Source of the DNA: Lachnospiraceae bacterium
GTDB lineage: Bacteria > Bacillota > Clostridia > Lachnospirales > Lachnospiraceae
Direction: 5' to 3'
DNA: 64,000 bases
Assembly: GCA_016281605.1 (NCBI GenBank)
Contig: JAEEJA010000027.1
Location: 124,001-188,000 of the forward strand
Shown here: one piece after another, positions 44,534-55,131 of the stretch
Layout: each line of letters starts with the position of its first letter
Position numbering within the stretch: position 1 is the stretch's first letter
Translations under genes and position numbers: made by a program
Notes under the pieces: generated by a model
The model's database searches: none
The model's input: the letters and a program-made list of their open reading frames with translations, nothing else
What the model was told of the DNA's origin: nothing

Positions 44534-44983
44534 TTAATTTTTTAATTCTTGAATAACATCAATAAATGTATCGACGTCATTAAACTCTTTATAAATAGAT
44601 GCAAATCTTACATAGGCAACGCTATCTAAATCCTTAAGCTTTTCAAGAACAAGCTCTCCTATGAAACTACTCTGAATTTCCTTTGCATCCTGCTTAAATA
44701 TATCATTTTCAATGCTGTTAAGCATTTCAGAAACCTGCTCCATAGATATAGGTCTTTTATTTATGGAGCGGAATATACCACTTTTAATTTTATTCCTGTC
44801 ATAACCCTCTCTGGACTGATCCTTCTTTATGACTACAACCGGAATTGCTTCTACTCTTTCATATGTTGTAAAACGTTTTTTACACTTTATACACTCTCTT
44901 CTTCTTCTGATTGACGAGTTATCGTCAGCAGACCTTGAGTCAATTACCCTGGTATCATCGACACCGCAAAACGGACACTTCAT
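44534..44983 (-). CDS. nrdR: Ribonucleotide reductase repressor NrdR
   Basis: A 149-residue NrdR. The N-terminal zinc ribbon is CPFCGVDDTRVIDSR...RECIKCKKRFTTYE and the ATP-cone domain runs from VVIKKDQSREGYDRNKIKSG to about residue 135. It senses ATP/dATP and represses ribonucleotide reductase genes. AGGAGG lies seven bases before the ATG. It sits nine bases after the LTA-synthase-like gene and before comM. Length is normal. Confidence 0.97.
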   Translation of the reverse strand: MKCPFCGVDDTRVIDSRSADDNSSIRRRRECIKCKKRFTTYERVEAIPVVVIKKDQSREGYDRNKIKSGIFRSINKRPISMEQVSEMLNSIENDIFKQDAKEIQSSFIGELVLEKLKDLDSVAYVRFASIYKEFNDVDTFIDVIQELKN

Positions 44984-44992
44984 ATAAACCTC

Positions 44993-47050
44993 CTACTGAT
45001 AGTTTAAGTCTTTATAATAAATAGGATCTGTCTGACTTAGTATGACCCCACTTTTATTCTCAACTACTATTTTAAATGAATTTGGTCTTTCTGTCGATAA
45101 CTTTTTTTCTTCATCCCAAGTCTCATAATCTACATCGGCATCTTCATCAATCTCTATTTCACCATCTATACGTAGATTATTTGTATTTAGGACTGTTCCT
45201 TCCACTTCTTCTCCGTTAAAATATAATTTTGTATAATCAGAGAAGTATTTTCCTTTTGCATACTTCACACCATCTTCATCATTAATACTGTCAAATACGA
45301 GTTTATGGGTACCAAGCTGCAATTCGGTAGGAACAAACGGGTTCTCACCACCATATAAATAATTATCACCATAGAGGAAGTCATACTCAAGCTCTTTAAG
45401 GCTTTCCTGATAATCCGGTGCATTCCAATCATATTGCTGATGAAATTTATTTATAATACCATCGTGAATACCTATCATATTTAATAAATATGGATACACC
45501 TGATATGATTTAATATTCATATTCTTTTTTTGTAAATTAAAATTATCCCATATCAAATAATCCGTCTGATAAATACTTCCATTCTTAAGATCGTCCTTCG
45601 TAAGACCAAGAGTAGGTAGATGATCTCCGTAAAAGAAAACTATTGTTTCTTCATCACGCTTTTCCAAAGCCTCTGTTAATTCTCCTATCATTTTGTCAAC
45701 TTCGTATATCTGGTCAACATAATAATTAAACTGAGACTCAAAGGTTTCAGGACCTCCTGAACATGTCAAATGCGTATTTTCATATCCTTCGATATCATAT
45801 ATTCCATGACTTTGAACTGTTATCGCAAGAATAAAGTCAGATTCTTTTGTTGCATCCAAACTATCTATAACTTCCTTTGTAAGACAAGCATCCTTTGCCC
45901 ATCCATTAGGTGTTTTCGATATGTTTTTCATGAATTCCAATGTTTGAAATGTATCAAATCCCAGATTCTTAAATACTTTATTTCTTTCGTAAAATGTTGC
46001 GGTATTGTTATGTACTACATGACACTTATAATCCTCATTTTTTAAATCATAACAAATACTTTCACAGGTTGTATCCTTAAGCTGCGTTTTATAAGGATAT
46101 TCACTGGTTCCAAAGTCTAACTGACTCATACCCGTAAGCATCTCAAATTCAGTATTAACAGTTCCTGCACCTACTGTGGGCACAGTAAGATAACCATGAG
46201 AGTATTTCTTTTGCAGACTATGAAAATTAGGAATAGGGTCTTTTGAAAACGTCATTCCCTTAACACTTGTTACATCGAAAAATGATTCGAGCTGAACAAA
46301 TATAATATTTGGTTTTTTTGTATTATTCTTAACCTTATGTAAATTTTTAAGTAAATCATCAATCTTTTCATTGGAGTAAGATTCAGGCTTTTCAATACCC
46401 GAATCCACTACACTGTTAGCAAAACAGTATACAAAGCCGTAATTTTTATATACTTCGGTTATATTGGTATAATTATCCTTTAATGAGTAAACAGGATAAC
46501 TAAAATTAATAAATAAAAGGATTACTATTATATCAAGAACAAAGGCAAATGAAGGAATAATTATATATACTTTATCCTTTTTAGAATCCTGTGGACATTT
46601 TAAGAACAGAATAACAATAAAAAATGTCACAGCCAAAAGTCCTAATATAATAAGCACTATACCAAAACCACTAAAATAATGACTTGAAACATCAATAGCA
46701 CTTTTAATCAACGAAAAATCGACCGCAGAAAATGGTGTAACCCTGTACTGCAACATAATAAAGTCAACTACACCTATCCCTATCCAGAATATGTTAACAA
46801 GACAAAATACAAATATTCTTCTTTTAAAAAACAGTGAAACCTCATATGTAAACAATACTATCAAAGTTCCAAAAATCCATAAAATAGGATTTTCAATCAA
46901 AAATTTCACCCCTGATATGACGGATTTCCTATTAAAGCACTCTAATAAAACATTAATAAATAATGCAAACACAAAATATATAAGAATAATTTTAGATAAA
47001 TCTTTTAAAGTATTTTTAAATTCAGGCTTTTTAAAAAAATCTTTAAACAT
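44993..47050 (-). CDS. LTA-synthase-family membrane sulfatase (glycerophosphotransferase-like)
   Basis: A 685-residue protein with about five N-terminal TMs (to about residue 200) and an extracellular sulfatase-fold domain. Active-site segments are KPNIIFVQLESFFDV (metal Glu), VGAGTVNTEFEMLTG (catalytic Thr), CHVVHNNTATFYERNKVF and VFFYGDHLPTLG. The family polymerises or transfers glycerol-phosphate for teichoic acid or modifies glycolipids. An extra beta-rich C-terminal domain (about 580-685) is present. GGGAGAGG precedes the ATG. The exact substrate is uncertain; it lies near TagGH-type and L,D-transpeptidase genes. Confidence 0.87.
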   Translation of the reverse strand: MFKDFFKKPEFKNTLKDLSKIILIYFVFALFINVLLECFNRKSVISGVKFLIENPILWIFGTLIVLFTYEVSLFFKRRIFVFCLVNIFWIGIGVVDFIMLQYRVTPFSAVDFSLIKSAIDVSSHYFSGFGIVLIILGLLAVTFFIVILFLKCPQDSKKDKVYIIIPSFAFVLDIIVILLFINFSYPVYSLKDNYTNITEVYKNYGFVYCFANSVVDSGIEKPESYSNEKIDDLLKNLHKVKNNTKKPNIIFVQLESFFDVTSVKGMTFSKDPIPNFHSLQKKYSHGYLTVPTVGAGTVNTEFEMLTGMSQLDFGTSEYPYKTQLKDTTCESICYDLKNEDYKCHVVHNNTATFYERNKVFKNLGFDTFQTLEFMKNISKTPNGWAKDACLTKEVIDSLDATKESDFILAITVQSHGIYDIEGYENTHLTCSGGPETFESQFNYYVDQIYEVDKMIGELTEALEKRDEETIVFFYGDHLPTLGLTKDDLKNGSIYQTDYLIWDNFNLQKKNMNIKSYQVYPYLLNMIGIHDGIINKFHQQYDWNAPDYQESLKELEYDFLYGDNYLYGGENPFVPTELQLGTHKLVFDSINDEDGVKYAKGKYFSDYTKLYFNGEEVEGTVLNTNNLRIDGEIEIDEDADVDYETWDEEKKLSTERPNSFKIVVENKSGVILSQTDPIYYKDLNYQ

Positions 47051-47090
47051 AGGTCCTCTCCCATAAAAAAAGAAAGAATTGGTGATATAA

Positions 47091-47130
47091 CAAAACGGGT
47101 AAGGGGAAGGTATTTAACTCCCCATACCCG
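47091..47130 (-). terminator. Terminator after the second L,D-transpeptidase
   Basis: A 12-base arm at 47096-47107 (CGGGTAAGGGGA) pairs, with one mismatch, with 47119-47130, followed on the minus strand by TTTTGTTATAT. It lies seven bases after the stop codon at 47137. Confidence 0.75.
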
Positions 47131-47136
47131 AAAAAC

Positions 47137-48540
47137 TTACCTCGACACTACCGACCCTGTAACCGGTTGATTGGTTGGCGAAACCGGTGTAGGAGTTGGT
47201 GACACAAGAGGCGACTGCTGCTGTGTAAAGTAAATAATCACCTTTCTCTTTCTACCTGCAGCATCAAATGCCTTATAGACAACCTTCACTCTGGTGGTTT
47301 CATTTACAATCTTTATCTTAACACTATCTTTACTTATAACTGTAATATCATCACTTACTTCGATAAGACTTCTTGCATACTCTTTACTTACCGCTGACAT
47401 GGAAGCTAAGTAGTAAGTATTGCCATTAACAACACCTGTAATTGTAGGCTTCTGTTTATCTAAATAAACATATATGTAAGCATTAGCAGGCTTAGATGCA
47501 TACTGAGCAGTAATATCAGCCTTCCACTGACCCTGTTTAACCTTCTTAAATGATACGGTTATATACTTATTATCAAGCTTAGTAGAACCCTGAGTTACAG
47601 TAATTGAGTTCTTAACAAGATCCGGCTTAAGAGCGCTCTTAGACTTGATATAAAGATCATGTGTACCTGTAATAACAGGAGTCACTTCAGCACCTGTAAC
47701 AAAAACTTTTGTTTTAACAGGCTTAGCTTTTCTTCCTATCTCATCTTTAAGCTTATATATTACTCTATACATACCCGGCTTCGAAGTATCAAGCTTCTTT
47801 ACCTTAGCTCCGTTATACTTGATTACAGTCTTTACAAGACTCTTTGCATCGCAACCTGTAGTATTGGTAGCTGTAACATTACTCATTACATCATAAGAAG
47901 TACCAAAAGGAACATCTACCTTCTTCTTAGCCTTAATTACAGGCTTCTTTGAATTCCAAGGATTACCCTCGCTCCAGATATCTGTAGGATCCCATGCAAC
48001 ATTGTTAGGAATTTTAATTGATGCTGGCTTTCCAAGAGGTCCGGGATTAGAATCAGCATAAATCTGAACGGTTGAACCTGTAGGCACATTGTCATATAAC
48101 CACTTTGCATCAGCAACAGTAAGTCTGATACATCCGTGTGAACAGGTAGTTCCAAGCTGATTATATGAGCTTACGGAAAGTGTGCCCGGATTACTCTGTC
48201 CATAATACCATACAGAGTGGAAAAGAACTCCTCCGTAGATTCTTGCACAGTACTGTCCATAGCAAGGACCATCGAGAGTATGCCAACGAATCTTTTCTCC
48301 CATAGCAAATGTACCGGACTGTGTAGCATATCCGGATGAACAAATCATAGCCTTAACAGGCTGATATTTACCATTATCATCCATCTTATAAACAGTAACA
48401 CAGTTAGCCTGTTTATTTACTTTTACAAGATAAGTTGTAGCAGCACTTGCTTTATCAGAAGCAAACATAACGCCTGCTATAGCAAATACAGCAAATAAAA
48501 GTAGCGCCTTTTTTGTAATCATTTCCTTTAATGATTTCAT
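47137..48540 (-). CDS. Secreted L,D-transpeptidase with Ig-like C-terminal repeats
   Basis: A 467-residue exported protein with a signal peptide (1-33, ending KASAATT). The YkuD domain (about 35-165) has His108 in GGVLFHSVWYY and the catalytic CSHGCIRL with Cys137. Residues about 200-450 are three Ig/BIG-like modules, followed by a Pro/Thr/Ser tail (PLVSPTPTPVSPTNQP) suited to spanning the wall. It probably cross-links peptidoglycan. AGGAGG precedes the ATG. It follows the TagH-like ATPase gene by 26 bases, so export of wall polymers and wall cross-linking appear cotranscribed. Confidence 0.9.
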   Translation of the reverse strand: MKSLKEMITKKALLLFAVFAIAGVMFASDKASAATTYLVKVNKQANCVTVYKMDDNGKYQPVKAMICSSGYATQSGTFAMGEKIRWHTLDGPCYGQYCARIYGGVLFHSVWYYGQSNPGTLSVSSYNQLGTTCSHGCIRLTVADAKWLYDNVPTGSTVQIYADSNPGPLGKPASIKIPNNVAWDPTDIWSEGNPWNSKKPVIKAKKKVDVPFGTSYDVMSNVTATNTTGCDAKSLVKTVIKYNGAKVKKLDTSKPGMYRVIYKLKDEIGRKAKPVKTKVFVTGAEVTPVITGTHDLYIKSKSALKPDLVKNSITVTQGSTKLDNKYITVSFKKVKQGQWKADITAQYASKPANAYIYVYLDKQKPTITGVVNGNTYYLASMSAVSKEYARSLIEVSDDITVISKDSVKIKIVNETTRVKVVYKAFDAAGRKRKVIIYFTQQQSPLVSPTPTPVSPTNQPVTGSVVSR

Positions 48541-48566
48541 AATATCCTCCTAAATTAATTAGTTGA

Positions 48567-49307
48567 TTATTCTGTCATATTCTTATAAATCTTAGCAACC
48601 TTTTCAACATTACCCTTTGCAACAATATGGCCTCCGTCCAAAATTATCGCTTTATCACATATTCTGAGAACCTGATCAAGTGAATGCGATACGAAAAGGA
48701 CGGTAACACCCTTATCAAACATGTTCATGACTTTTCTTTCACTTTTTCTCTTAAATCTCTTATCACCAACAGATAAGACTTCATCAAGTATAAGTATATC
48801 GGGTTCAACTATGGTAGCAACTGAAAAGCCAAGTCTTGCTTTCATACCTGAAGAATAATTCTTTATAGGAACATCTATAAACTCTCCAAGCTCTGAAAAA
48901 TCAACGATTTCATCAAACTTTTCATCTAACAATTCTTTACTGTAACCTAACATAGCGCCGTAAAGATATATATTTTCTCTACCTGTATACTCAGGTGTAA
49001 AACCAGCCCCTAATTCAAGTAATGGAGCAACCTTACCTCTGGTAACCACATTTCCCTTTGTGGGTTTAAGTACTCCGGAAACAATCTTTAATAATGTCGA
49101 CTTTCCCGAACCATTTAATCCAAGTACTCCTAATCTTTCACCTTTATGTATCTCAAAACTAACATCTCTGAGAGCCCAAAAGTCGTTAAATCTTAGTTTT
49201 CTCGTTAAAAGCTTTATAATATACTCTTTAAGGTTATCTACTCTTTCCTGGGTAAGATTAAATCTCATCCCAACATTAGAAACCTTAACAGTTACTTCCT
49301 TTTTCAA
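48567..49307 (-). CDS. Teichoic acid/polysaccharide exporter ATPase (TagH/Wzt-like)
   Basis: A 246-residue ABC ATPase. It has Walker A GLNGSGKST, signature YSSGMKARLGFSVATIVEPD (the short SSGMxARL form typical of TagH/Wzt) and Walker B ILILDEVLSVGDKRF. It lacks the C-terminal carbohydrate-binding extension of some Wzt proteins. Start is TTG at 49307 with AGGAGG eight bases upstream. It pairs with the permease encoded 16 bases upstream, which together would export a lipid-linked wall polymer. Confidence 0.92.
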   Translation of the reverse strand: MKKEVTVKVSNVGMRFNLTQERVDNLKEYIIKLLTRKLRFNDFWALRDVSFEIHKGERLGVLGLNGSGKSTLLKIVSGVLKPTKGNVVTRGKVAPLLELGAGFTPEYTGRENIYLYGAMLGYSKELLDEKFDEIVDFSELGEFIDVPIKNYSSGMKARLGFSVATIVEPDILILDEVLSVGDKRFKRKSERKVMNMFDKGVTVLFVSHSLDQVLRICDKAIILDGGHIVAKGNVEKVAKIYKNMTE

Positions 49308-49323
49308 TTTATATGCCTCCTGA

Positions 49324-50112
49324 TTATAGGTAAAGTATAAATTTATCTTGTTTCTTATAGAATAACAAAATGCCTATAAGCATAAGAAATATTCCAAGTC
49401 CAAGCGAAACAAGTGTATACTGCATATTAAGCGGTTTACCGTAAAGAACGGTATTTCTGAAGTTTGCAATGCACATATATATAGGATTTAAGTCAAATAC
49501 AAAGCCATAACCGTTTTTATATAATCTCTCTACAGGATAAAATATAGCGCATGTATAGGAAATAAGCATGCTTCCTACTTGCCATATATAGTCTATATCT
49601 CTGAAGAACACATTAAGTGTAGCTAATATAAGCGAAGCTCCGCTTGTTATAATAAATATAATAATAAGTGGTACAATGGCTTCGAGCAGGTATATAGTAG
49701 GTCTTACATCCAATACTGCTGCAACAACAACAAGAACTATAAGTGATAAAAGGAATGTTACAAAATTTGAAATTATATTGGCAAGTACATACATATACTT
49801 TGGAACATATACTTTTTTTATCATTGAAGCATTACCACTGACACTTCTTAAAGCTGATTTTGTTCCTGATGAGAAAAACGAGAATAATAATCTTCCTGTA
49901 AGTATGTAAACCGGCCACTGTTTATCATCTCTACCAAAGAAAACTCCAAATACCACAGAAAGCACAATCATTACAAGGAGTGGTTCTAACAGTGTCCATA
50001 AAATTCCAAGATACGATCTTCTATATTTAAGCTTTATATTTTTCTTAACTAATTCATACAATAAAAACTGATATTTCCTAAAATTGGCTATACTAGTTTT
50101 AAATGCATTCAT
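49324..50112 (-). CDS. Teichoic acid/polysaccharide exporter permease (TagG/Wzm-like)
   Basis: A 262-residue ABC-2 permease with six TMs. The N-terminal LLYELVKKNIKLKYRRSYLGILWTLLEPLL is the classic Wzm/TagG signature (given here in part: KLKYRRSYLGILWTLLEP). The start MNAFKTSI at 50112 is preferred (AGGT site); an ATG six codons upstream has no site. A strong promoter lies at 50168-50195. The operon runs permease, ATPase, L,D-transpeptidase and ends at the terminator near 47100. Confidence 0.92.
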   Translation of the reverse strand: MNAFKTSIANFRKYQFLLYELVKKNIKLKYRRSYLGILWTLLEPLLVMIVLSVVFGVFFGRDDKQWPVYILTGRLLFSFFSSGTKSALRSVSGNASMIKKVYVPKYMYVLANIISNFVTFLLSLIVLVVVAAVLDVRPTIYLLEAIVPLIIIFIITSGASLILATLNVFFRDIDYIWQVGSMLISYTCAIFYPVERLYKNGYGFVFDLNPIYMCIANFRNTVLYGKPLNMQYTLVSLGLGIFLMLIGILLFYKKQDKFILYL

Positions 50113-50167
50113 AAAATTACCTACTCTCATCTGTAATCACATACATAAAGATGCATGCGTAACCGAT

Positions 50168-50195
50168 ATTATAACATACTACAATTAAAAGTCAA
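50168..50195 (-). promoter_or_regulatory. Sigma-A type promoter of the exporter operon
   Basis: TTGACT (50190-50195), 16-base spacer, perfect TATAAT (50168-50173) on the minus strand, about 55 bases before the start at 50112. Confidence 0.65.
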
Positions 50196-50204
50196 ATCAA
50201 AAAC

Positions 50205-50236
50205 AAATAAAAAGGAGCGCCTTTAAACGCCCCTTT
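50205..50236 (-). terminator. Rho-independent terminator after the hydrogenase gene
   Basis: AAAGGAGCG (50211-50219) pairs with CGCCCCTTT (50228-50236), with one non-Watson-Crick pair; on the minus strand it is followed by TTTTTATTTG. Confidence 0.85.
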
Positions 50237-50297
50237 TATCGTACTTCATGGTTATTTTCAAAAAGTTTTCAAAAAAATGTCATTTAATATTAATAAT

Positions 50298-51770
50298 TTA
50301 CATAGAACCATCTCTCTTCATAGAGAATTTATCCATAGGATAATCCTTAAGATTATCAAGAACTTTTCTTGAATCAGCCTGCTTGAAGAGGTTTTCACGA
50401 GCCTTTATGATATCGTTACTGGCAACTGTATTAGAAGGTCCGCCTACACAACCTCCAACACAAATCATACCCTCAATAAAGTCAGCCGGAAGTCGTCCTA
50501 ACTTAAGCAAGGTGAGTGCCTTCTTACATTCATTTCCTCCTGCACACTTTTCAAGCTTAATATCTTTAGTATCTTCTCCTCTTTCCTGCATTACTTCGAT
50601 AACTGCCGCTGCAACACCACCGCTTCCCGCAAACTTCTTACCGAATAATGATGCTTCCTGATACTCACTTTCAACCGGTTTAAGCTCTACATTGGCTGAT
50701 TTAAACAGTGATAAAAGCTCACCAAATGTAATTACATAATCTGCATTATCGGGAACTTCAGGATCCTTTGCTTCTGTTTTCTTTGCTATACATGGACCAA
50801 CAAATACTGTTATGCATCCGGGGTGAATAGCTTTAAGGTATCTTGAAACCGCACACATAGGTGAAACTGTGGATGACATATTTTCTTTATACTGATCAGG
50901 AAAATGCTTTTTAAGCATATTTATAAATGCAGGACAGCAGGAAGTGGTCATCTTCTTACCCTCCTTGTAGGCCTCAGACCACTCTTCAGCTTCATAAGCT
51001 GCAGTCATATCACCTCCGAGACCAACCTCGACCATATCTGTAAAGCCTATCTCTTTTAAAGCATTTTTAATTGATAACATAGAAATATCTGATCCAAACT
51101 GTCCTTCAGCAGCCGGTGCACACATAGCATATATTTCTTTTCCTTCTTTAATAGCTTTAATAATCTGAGTAAGATAAGTCTTTGATCCGATAGCTCCAAA
51201 AGGACAATTATGTATACAGTGACCACAATGTATGCACTTTTCTTCGTCTATCTTACAAAAACCGTATTCATCGAAGGAAATAGCATCAACAGGACATGCT
51301 CTCTTACAAGGTCGAACAAGGTGAACTATTGCTCCAAAAGGACATGCCTTAGCACATAATCCACATTCTTTACATTTATCTGAATCAATATGGGTTCTGA
51401 ACTCTCCTTGAGTTATAGCCCCGAATTTACAAGCACTTAAGCATGCTTTACCGAGACAAAGTCTGCAATTATCCGTTACCGAATAAGAAGCAATAGAGCA
51501 CTCATCACATGCCGGTTTTATAACCTGCACCTCATTGGTTGAATCCTTATTTGCTCTGGTATTTTCACCCATTGCAAGCTTTACTCTTTGTCTGACTATC
51601 TCTCTTTCCTTATAAACACAACAACGATAAGCGGGTCTCGGTCCGGGAATCACCTCATATACCAAATCCTCAAGATGCTCTTCATCAAGTTCATCTTTCC
51701 ATGCCAATCTTGCTACATCCTCCATAATACGATGTTTAAGGTCTACTATCCCCTTATCATTCTGAATCAT
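50298..51770 (-). CDS. Monomeric [FeFe] hydrogenase, group-B-like
   Basis: A 490-residue iron hydrogenase. N-terminal Cys clusters include CRLCLGKACLSAC (102-114), CKECGLCAKACPFGAI (133-148) and CIHCGHCIHNCPFGAI (179-194), i.e. several ferredoxin-type 4Fe-4S sites. The H-cluster motifs are variants: L1 TTSCCPAF (275-282), L2 GPCIAKK (325-331) and L3 GMICVGGCVGG (434-444), which fit group B rather than the classic TSCCPxW/MACPGGC of group A. The start MIQNDKG at 51770 is set by GGAGG; an upstream TTG overlaps that site. It stands alone between terminators, with no HydEFG maturases or electron partners in the window. Confidence 0.88.
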   Translation of the reverse strand: MIQNDKGIVDLKHRIMEDVARLAWKDELDEEHLEDLVYEVIPGPRPAYRCCVYKEREIVRQRVKLAMGENTRANKDSTNEVQVIKPACDECSIASYSVTDNCRLCLGKACLSACKFGAITQGEFRTHIDSDKCKECGLCAKACPFGAIVHLVRPCKRACPVDAISFDEYGFCKIDEEKCIHCGHCIHNCPFGAIGSKTYLTQIIKAIKEGKEIYAMCAPAAEGQFGSDISMLSIKNALKEIGFTDMVEVGLGGDMTAAYEAEEWSEAYKEGKKMTTSCCPAFINMLKKHFPDQYKENMSSTVSPMCAVSRYLKAIHPGCITVFVGPCIAKKTEAKDPEVPDNADYVITFGELLSLFKSANVELKPVESEYQEASLFGKKFAGSGGVAAAVIEVMQERGEDTKDIKLEKCAGGNECKKALTLLKLGRLPADFIEGMICVGGCVGGPSNTVASNDIIKARENLFKQADSRKVLDNLKDYPMDKFSMKRDGSM

Positions 51771-51923
51771 AAGCAATTCCTCCAATTTAAATAATAATAA
51801 AACTCTATTATGTTTTTGCCATAGTAATATCCGTCATCTAATAAAATTAATAAAATCAATCTTAATCTACGGACTCTCTTTTATATTATATATTAAAAAA
51901 TCAAAAGATTAAAGTATTTTTTA

Positions 51924-51959
51924 CATAAAAAAAGGCTCTGATGATATCACCAAAGCCTT
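51924..51959 (-). terminator. Rho-independent terminator after dnaJ
   Basis: AAGGCTCTG (51932-51940) pairs, with one mismatch, with CAAAGCCTT (51951-51959); the minus strand continues with a run of Ts. It starts seven bases after the dnaJ stop. Confidence 0.85.
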
Positions 51960-51966
51960 AAAAAAA

Positions 51967-53142
51967 TCATTTCTTTTTCTTGTCCTTTTTAAAGAAGTTT
52001 TTCTTTGAGCTACCTTCTTCTTTTTCCTCTTTTTTATCATTCTTTTCTTGATTCTGAGGATACACAGATTTATCAAACTCTTTTAAAAGTTCAATTTGTG
52101 CGTGCGTTAGTTTTGTTGGAACCTCAACAACCAAAGTTACATAATGATCACCACGTATATTAGCATTCCTTAAAGATGGAACACCTTTTCCTTTAAGTTT
52201 AATCCTTGAGTCTGTTGGCGTTCCTGATTTAATTTTCTGCAGTACATCGCCATCTATGGTAGGTATACGAATATCCCCTCCAAGAGCAGCCTGAGGGAAT
52301 GTAATACCTACTGTTGAGAATATATCATTTCCCTGGCGTTGGAACTTAGGATGACGAGCAACCGTAACCTCAACTAAAAGATCTCCTCTTTCGCCACCGT
52401 TAATTCCAGGCTCTCCTTTTCCTCTGATACGGATACTCTGACCATTATCTATTCCAGCAGGAACAGAAACAGATATGGTCTTACGTGATCCTATATACCC
52501 TGTTCCGTTACAATCAGAGCACTTTTCTTTAATTATCTTTCCTGTACCTCTACAATCAGGACAGCTTTGAACATTTCTAACTGTTCCAAAGAAGGATTGT
52601 TGTTCATATACGACTTGACCGTTTCCGTTACACTTTGTACAGGTAACAGGACTGGTTCCCGGTTTAGCACCGGTACCATGACAGGTTTCACATTCTTCTT
52701 TTATATTTAATGATAGTTCTTTATCAACACCAAAGCAAGCTTCTAAAAAAGTTATTCTAACGGAAGCTCTCACATTCTGTCCTCTCATTGGACCATTTCT
52801 GCTTCCTCTGGATCTTCCTCTGCCTCCACCAAAGAGATCTCCGAATATATCTCCGAATATATCTCCCATATCGAAGCTGTTAAAGTCAAATCCACCTGCA
52901 CCACCTGCACCGCCTTCAAATGCAGAATGACCAAATTGATCATACTGGTGACGTTTATCCTCATCACTAAGAATTGCATATGCTTCAGAAGCTTCTTTAA
53001 ACTTAGCTTCAGCTTCTGCATCACCCGGATTCATATCCGGGTGATACTTTTTAGCAAGCTTTCTGTATGCTGATTTAATTTCCGACTCAGAAGCGTCCTT
53101 TGAAACCCCTAAGACTTCATAATAATCACGTTTGTCAGCCAT
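51967..53142 (-). CDS. dnaJ: Chaperone DnaJ
   Basis: A 391-residue type-I J protein. The J domain has YHPDMNPGD with the HPD tripeptide (about 34-36). A Gly/Phe-rich stretch ([17 protein letters not shown]) follows, then the zinc region with four CxxCxGxG repeats: [24 protein letters not shown] and CSDCNGTG. The C-terminus has a Lys/Glu-rich tail (about 360-391) not present in many homologues. It stimulates DnaK's ATPase. GGAG precedes the ATG. It lies 18 bases after dnaK and ends the heat-shock operon. Confidence 0.97.
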   Translation of the reverse strand: MADKRDYYEVLGVSKDASESEIKSAYRKLAKKYHPDMNPGDAEAEAKFKEASEAYAILSDEDKRHQYDQFGHSAFEGGAGGAGGFDFNSFDMGDIFGDIFGDLFGGGRGRSRGSRNGPMRGQNVRASVRITFLEACFGVDKELSLNIKEECETCHGTGAKPGTSPVTCTKCNGNGQVVYEQQSFFGTVRNVQSCPDCRGTGKIIKEKCSDCNGTGYIGSRKTISVSVPAGIDNGQSIRIRGKGEPGINGGERGDLLVEVTVARHPKFQRQGNDIFSTVGITFPQAALGGDIRIPTIDGDVLQKIKSGTPTDSRIKLKGKGVPSLRNANIRGDHYVTLVVEVPTKLTHAQIELLKEFDKSVYPQNQEKNDKKEEKEEGSSKKNFFKKDKKKK

Positions 53143-53160
53143 ATATTATCTCCATATTAA

Positions 53161-55047
53161 TTATACTTCTCTGTAATCTCCATCTACCACATCATCGTCG
53201 GCACCACTGTTGTCCTGAGGACCAGCTCCACCTGCAAATCCACTCATGTCCGGACCTGCACCACCCATGTTAGGGTTAGCACCTGCTGTCTGCTCATACA
53301 TCTTTGAGAATACTGACTGAGCAGCTTCCATAAGTTTCTGTGTACCGCTCTTAAGTGCGTCCACATCGCTGTCAGAAATATCATCAGGATTTACCTTTTC
53401 AACTAAAGACTTGAGAGAATCGATTTCTGTCTGAACCTTGCTCTTCTCATCAGCATCAATCTTATCTCCAACCTCATCTAATGCCTTCTGTGTCTGGAAT
53501 ACAGCTGAGTCCGCTTCATTTCTGGCATCTACTGCCTCTTTTCTCTTCTTATCCTGAGCTTCGTACTCAGCAGCTTCCTTAACTGCCTTATCTATTTCAT
53601 CATCTGAAAGATTTGAACCACCTGTAATTGTGATATGATTCTCTTTATTAGTTCCCATATCCTTTGCAGATACATTTACAATACCATTTGCATCTATATC
53701 AAATGTTACTTCTATCTGTGGGATTCCTCTTGGAGCAGGTGGAATTCCATCAAGTCTGAACTGTCCAAGTGACTTATTGTCCTTAGCAAACTTTCTTTCA
53801 CCCTGAAGAACATTGATATCAACAGCACTCTGATTGTCAGCTGCTGTTGAGAATACCTGACTCTTCTTCGTAGGGATTGTAGTATTTCTTTCAATAAGAG
53901 GAGTAGCTATACCTCCCATAGTCTCGATAGAAAGTGTAAGAGGAGTTACATCAAGAAGAAGAATATCTCCTGCACCCTCATCACCTGAAAGCTTACCACC
54001 CTGAATTGAAGCTCCGAGAGCTACGCACTCATCAGGGTTAAGACTCTTACTTGGCTCCTGTCCTGTAAGCTGTTTAACTTTATCCTGTACAGCAGGAATA
54101 CGTGTAGAACCACCAACTAAAAGAACCTTTCCTAACTCAGAAGCAGTAATACCTGCATCAGAAAGAGCTGTACGTACAGGCTCTGCTGTAAGTTCAACAA
54201 GATCTGATGTAAGTTCATCGAATTTTGCTCTTGTAAGATTCATATCAAAATGCTTAGGACCCTCTGCAGTAGCTGTAATGAATGGAAGGTTTATATTAGT
54301 GGTTGTTGCACTGGATAATTCCTTCTTTGCCTTTTCAGCTGCTTCTTTAAGTCTCTGAAGAGCCATCTTATCTGTTGAAAGATCAATTCCCTCTGTCTTC
54401 TTAAATTCATCTATCATGTATTTGGTAATCTTCTCATCGAAGTCATCACCACCAAGACGGTTATTACCGGATGTTGCAAGAACTTCGATAACTCCATCAC
54501 CGATTTCAATGATAGAAACATCAAATGTACCACCACCAAGGTCATAAACCATTATCTTCTGCTCTTTTTCATTATCAAGACCATAAGCAAGAGCTGCAGC
54601 TGTAGGCTCATTGATAATACGCTTAACGTCAAGTCCTGCAATCTTTCCTGCATCCTTAGTTGCCTGACGCTGTGAATCGTTAAAGTAAGCCGGAACTGTA
54701 ATAACTGCCTCTGAAACAGATTCTCCAAGATAACCTTCAGCATCACTCTTTAACTTCTGAAGTACCATAGCTGATATTTCCTGTGGAGAATACTTCTTAT
54801 CATCAATTGAAACTCTGTAATCTGAACCCATATGTCTCTTGATTGATGAAATAGTTTTGTCTGCATTTGTAACTGCCTGACGCTTTGCAGGCTCTCCTAC
54901 AAGTCTCTCACCTGATTTTGTAAATGCAACTACAGATGGAGTTGTACGAGCACCCTCAGTGTTTGTAACTACTACAGGTTTTCCACCTTCCATTACTGCA
55001 ACACATGAGTTTGTTGTTCCTAAATCGATACCAATTATCTTACCCAT
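53161..55047 (-). CDS. dnaK: Chaperone DnaK (Hsp70)
   Basis: A 628-residue Hsp70. ATPase segments are [59 protein letters not shown] and [13 protein letters not shown]. The substrate domain begins [17 protein letters not shown]. It lacks the about 24-residue insertion of proteobacterial forms in the N-terminal quadrant, as expected for a Firmicute. AGGAGG precedes the ATG. It is the third gene of hrcA-grpE-dnaK-dnaJ. Confidence 0.98.
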   Translation of the reverse strand: MGKIIGIDLGTTNSCVAVMEGGKPVVVTNTEGARTTPSVVAFTKSGERLVGEPAKRQAVTNADKTISSIKRHMGSDYRVSIDDKKYSPQEISAMVLQKLKSDAEGYLGESVSEAVITVPAYFNDSQRQATKDAGKIAGLDVKRIINEPTAAALAYGLDNEKEQKIMVYDLGGGTFDVSIIEIGDGVIEVLATSGNNRLGGDDFDEKITKYMIDEFKKTEGIDLSTDKMALQRLKEAAEKAKKELSSATTTNINLPFITATAEGPKHFDMNLTRAKFDELTSDLVELTAEPVRTALSDAGITASELGKVLLVGGSTRIPAVQDKVKQLTGQEPSKSLNPDECVALGASIQGGKLSGDEGAGDILLLDVTPLTLSIETMGGIATPLIERNTTIPTKKSQVFSTAADNQSAVDINVLQGERKFAKDNKSLGQFRLDGIPPAPRGIPQIEVTFDIDANGIVNVSAKDMGTNKENHITITGGSNLSDDEIDKAVKEAAEYEAQDKKRKEAVDARNEADSAVFQTQKALDEVGDKIDADEKSKVQTEIDSLKSLVEKVNPDDISDSDVDALKSGTQKLMEAAQSVFSKMYEQTAGANPNMGGAGPDMSGFAGGAGPQDNSGADDDVVDGDYREV

Positions 55048-55131
55048 AATAATTTCCTCCTATTCTTATTAAAATACATTAATTGCTGTAAAAAATTCAT
55101 CATGAATATATATTAACAAGCTAAAAGCTTA

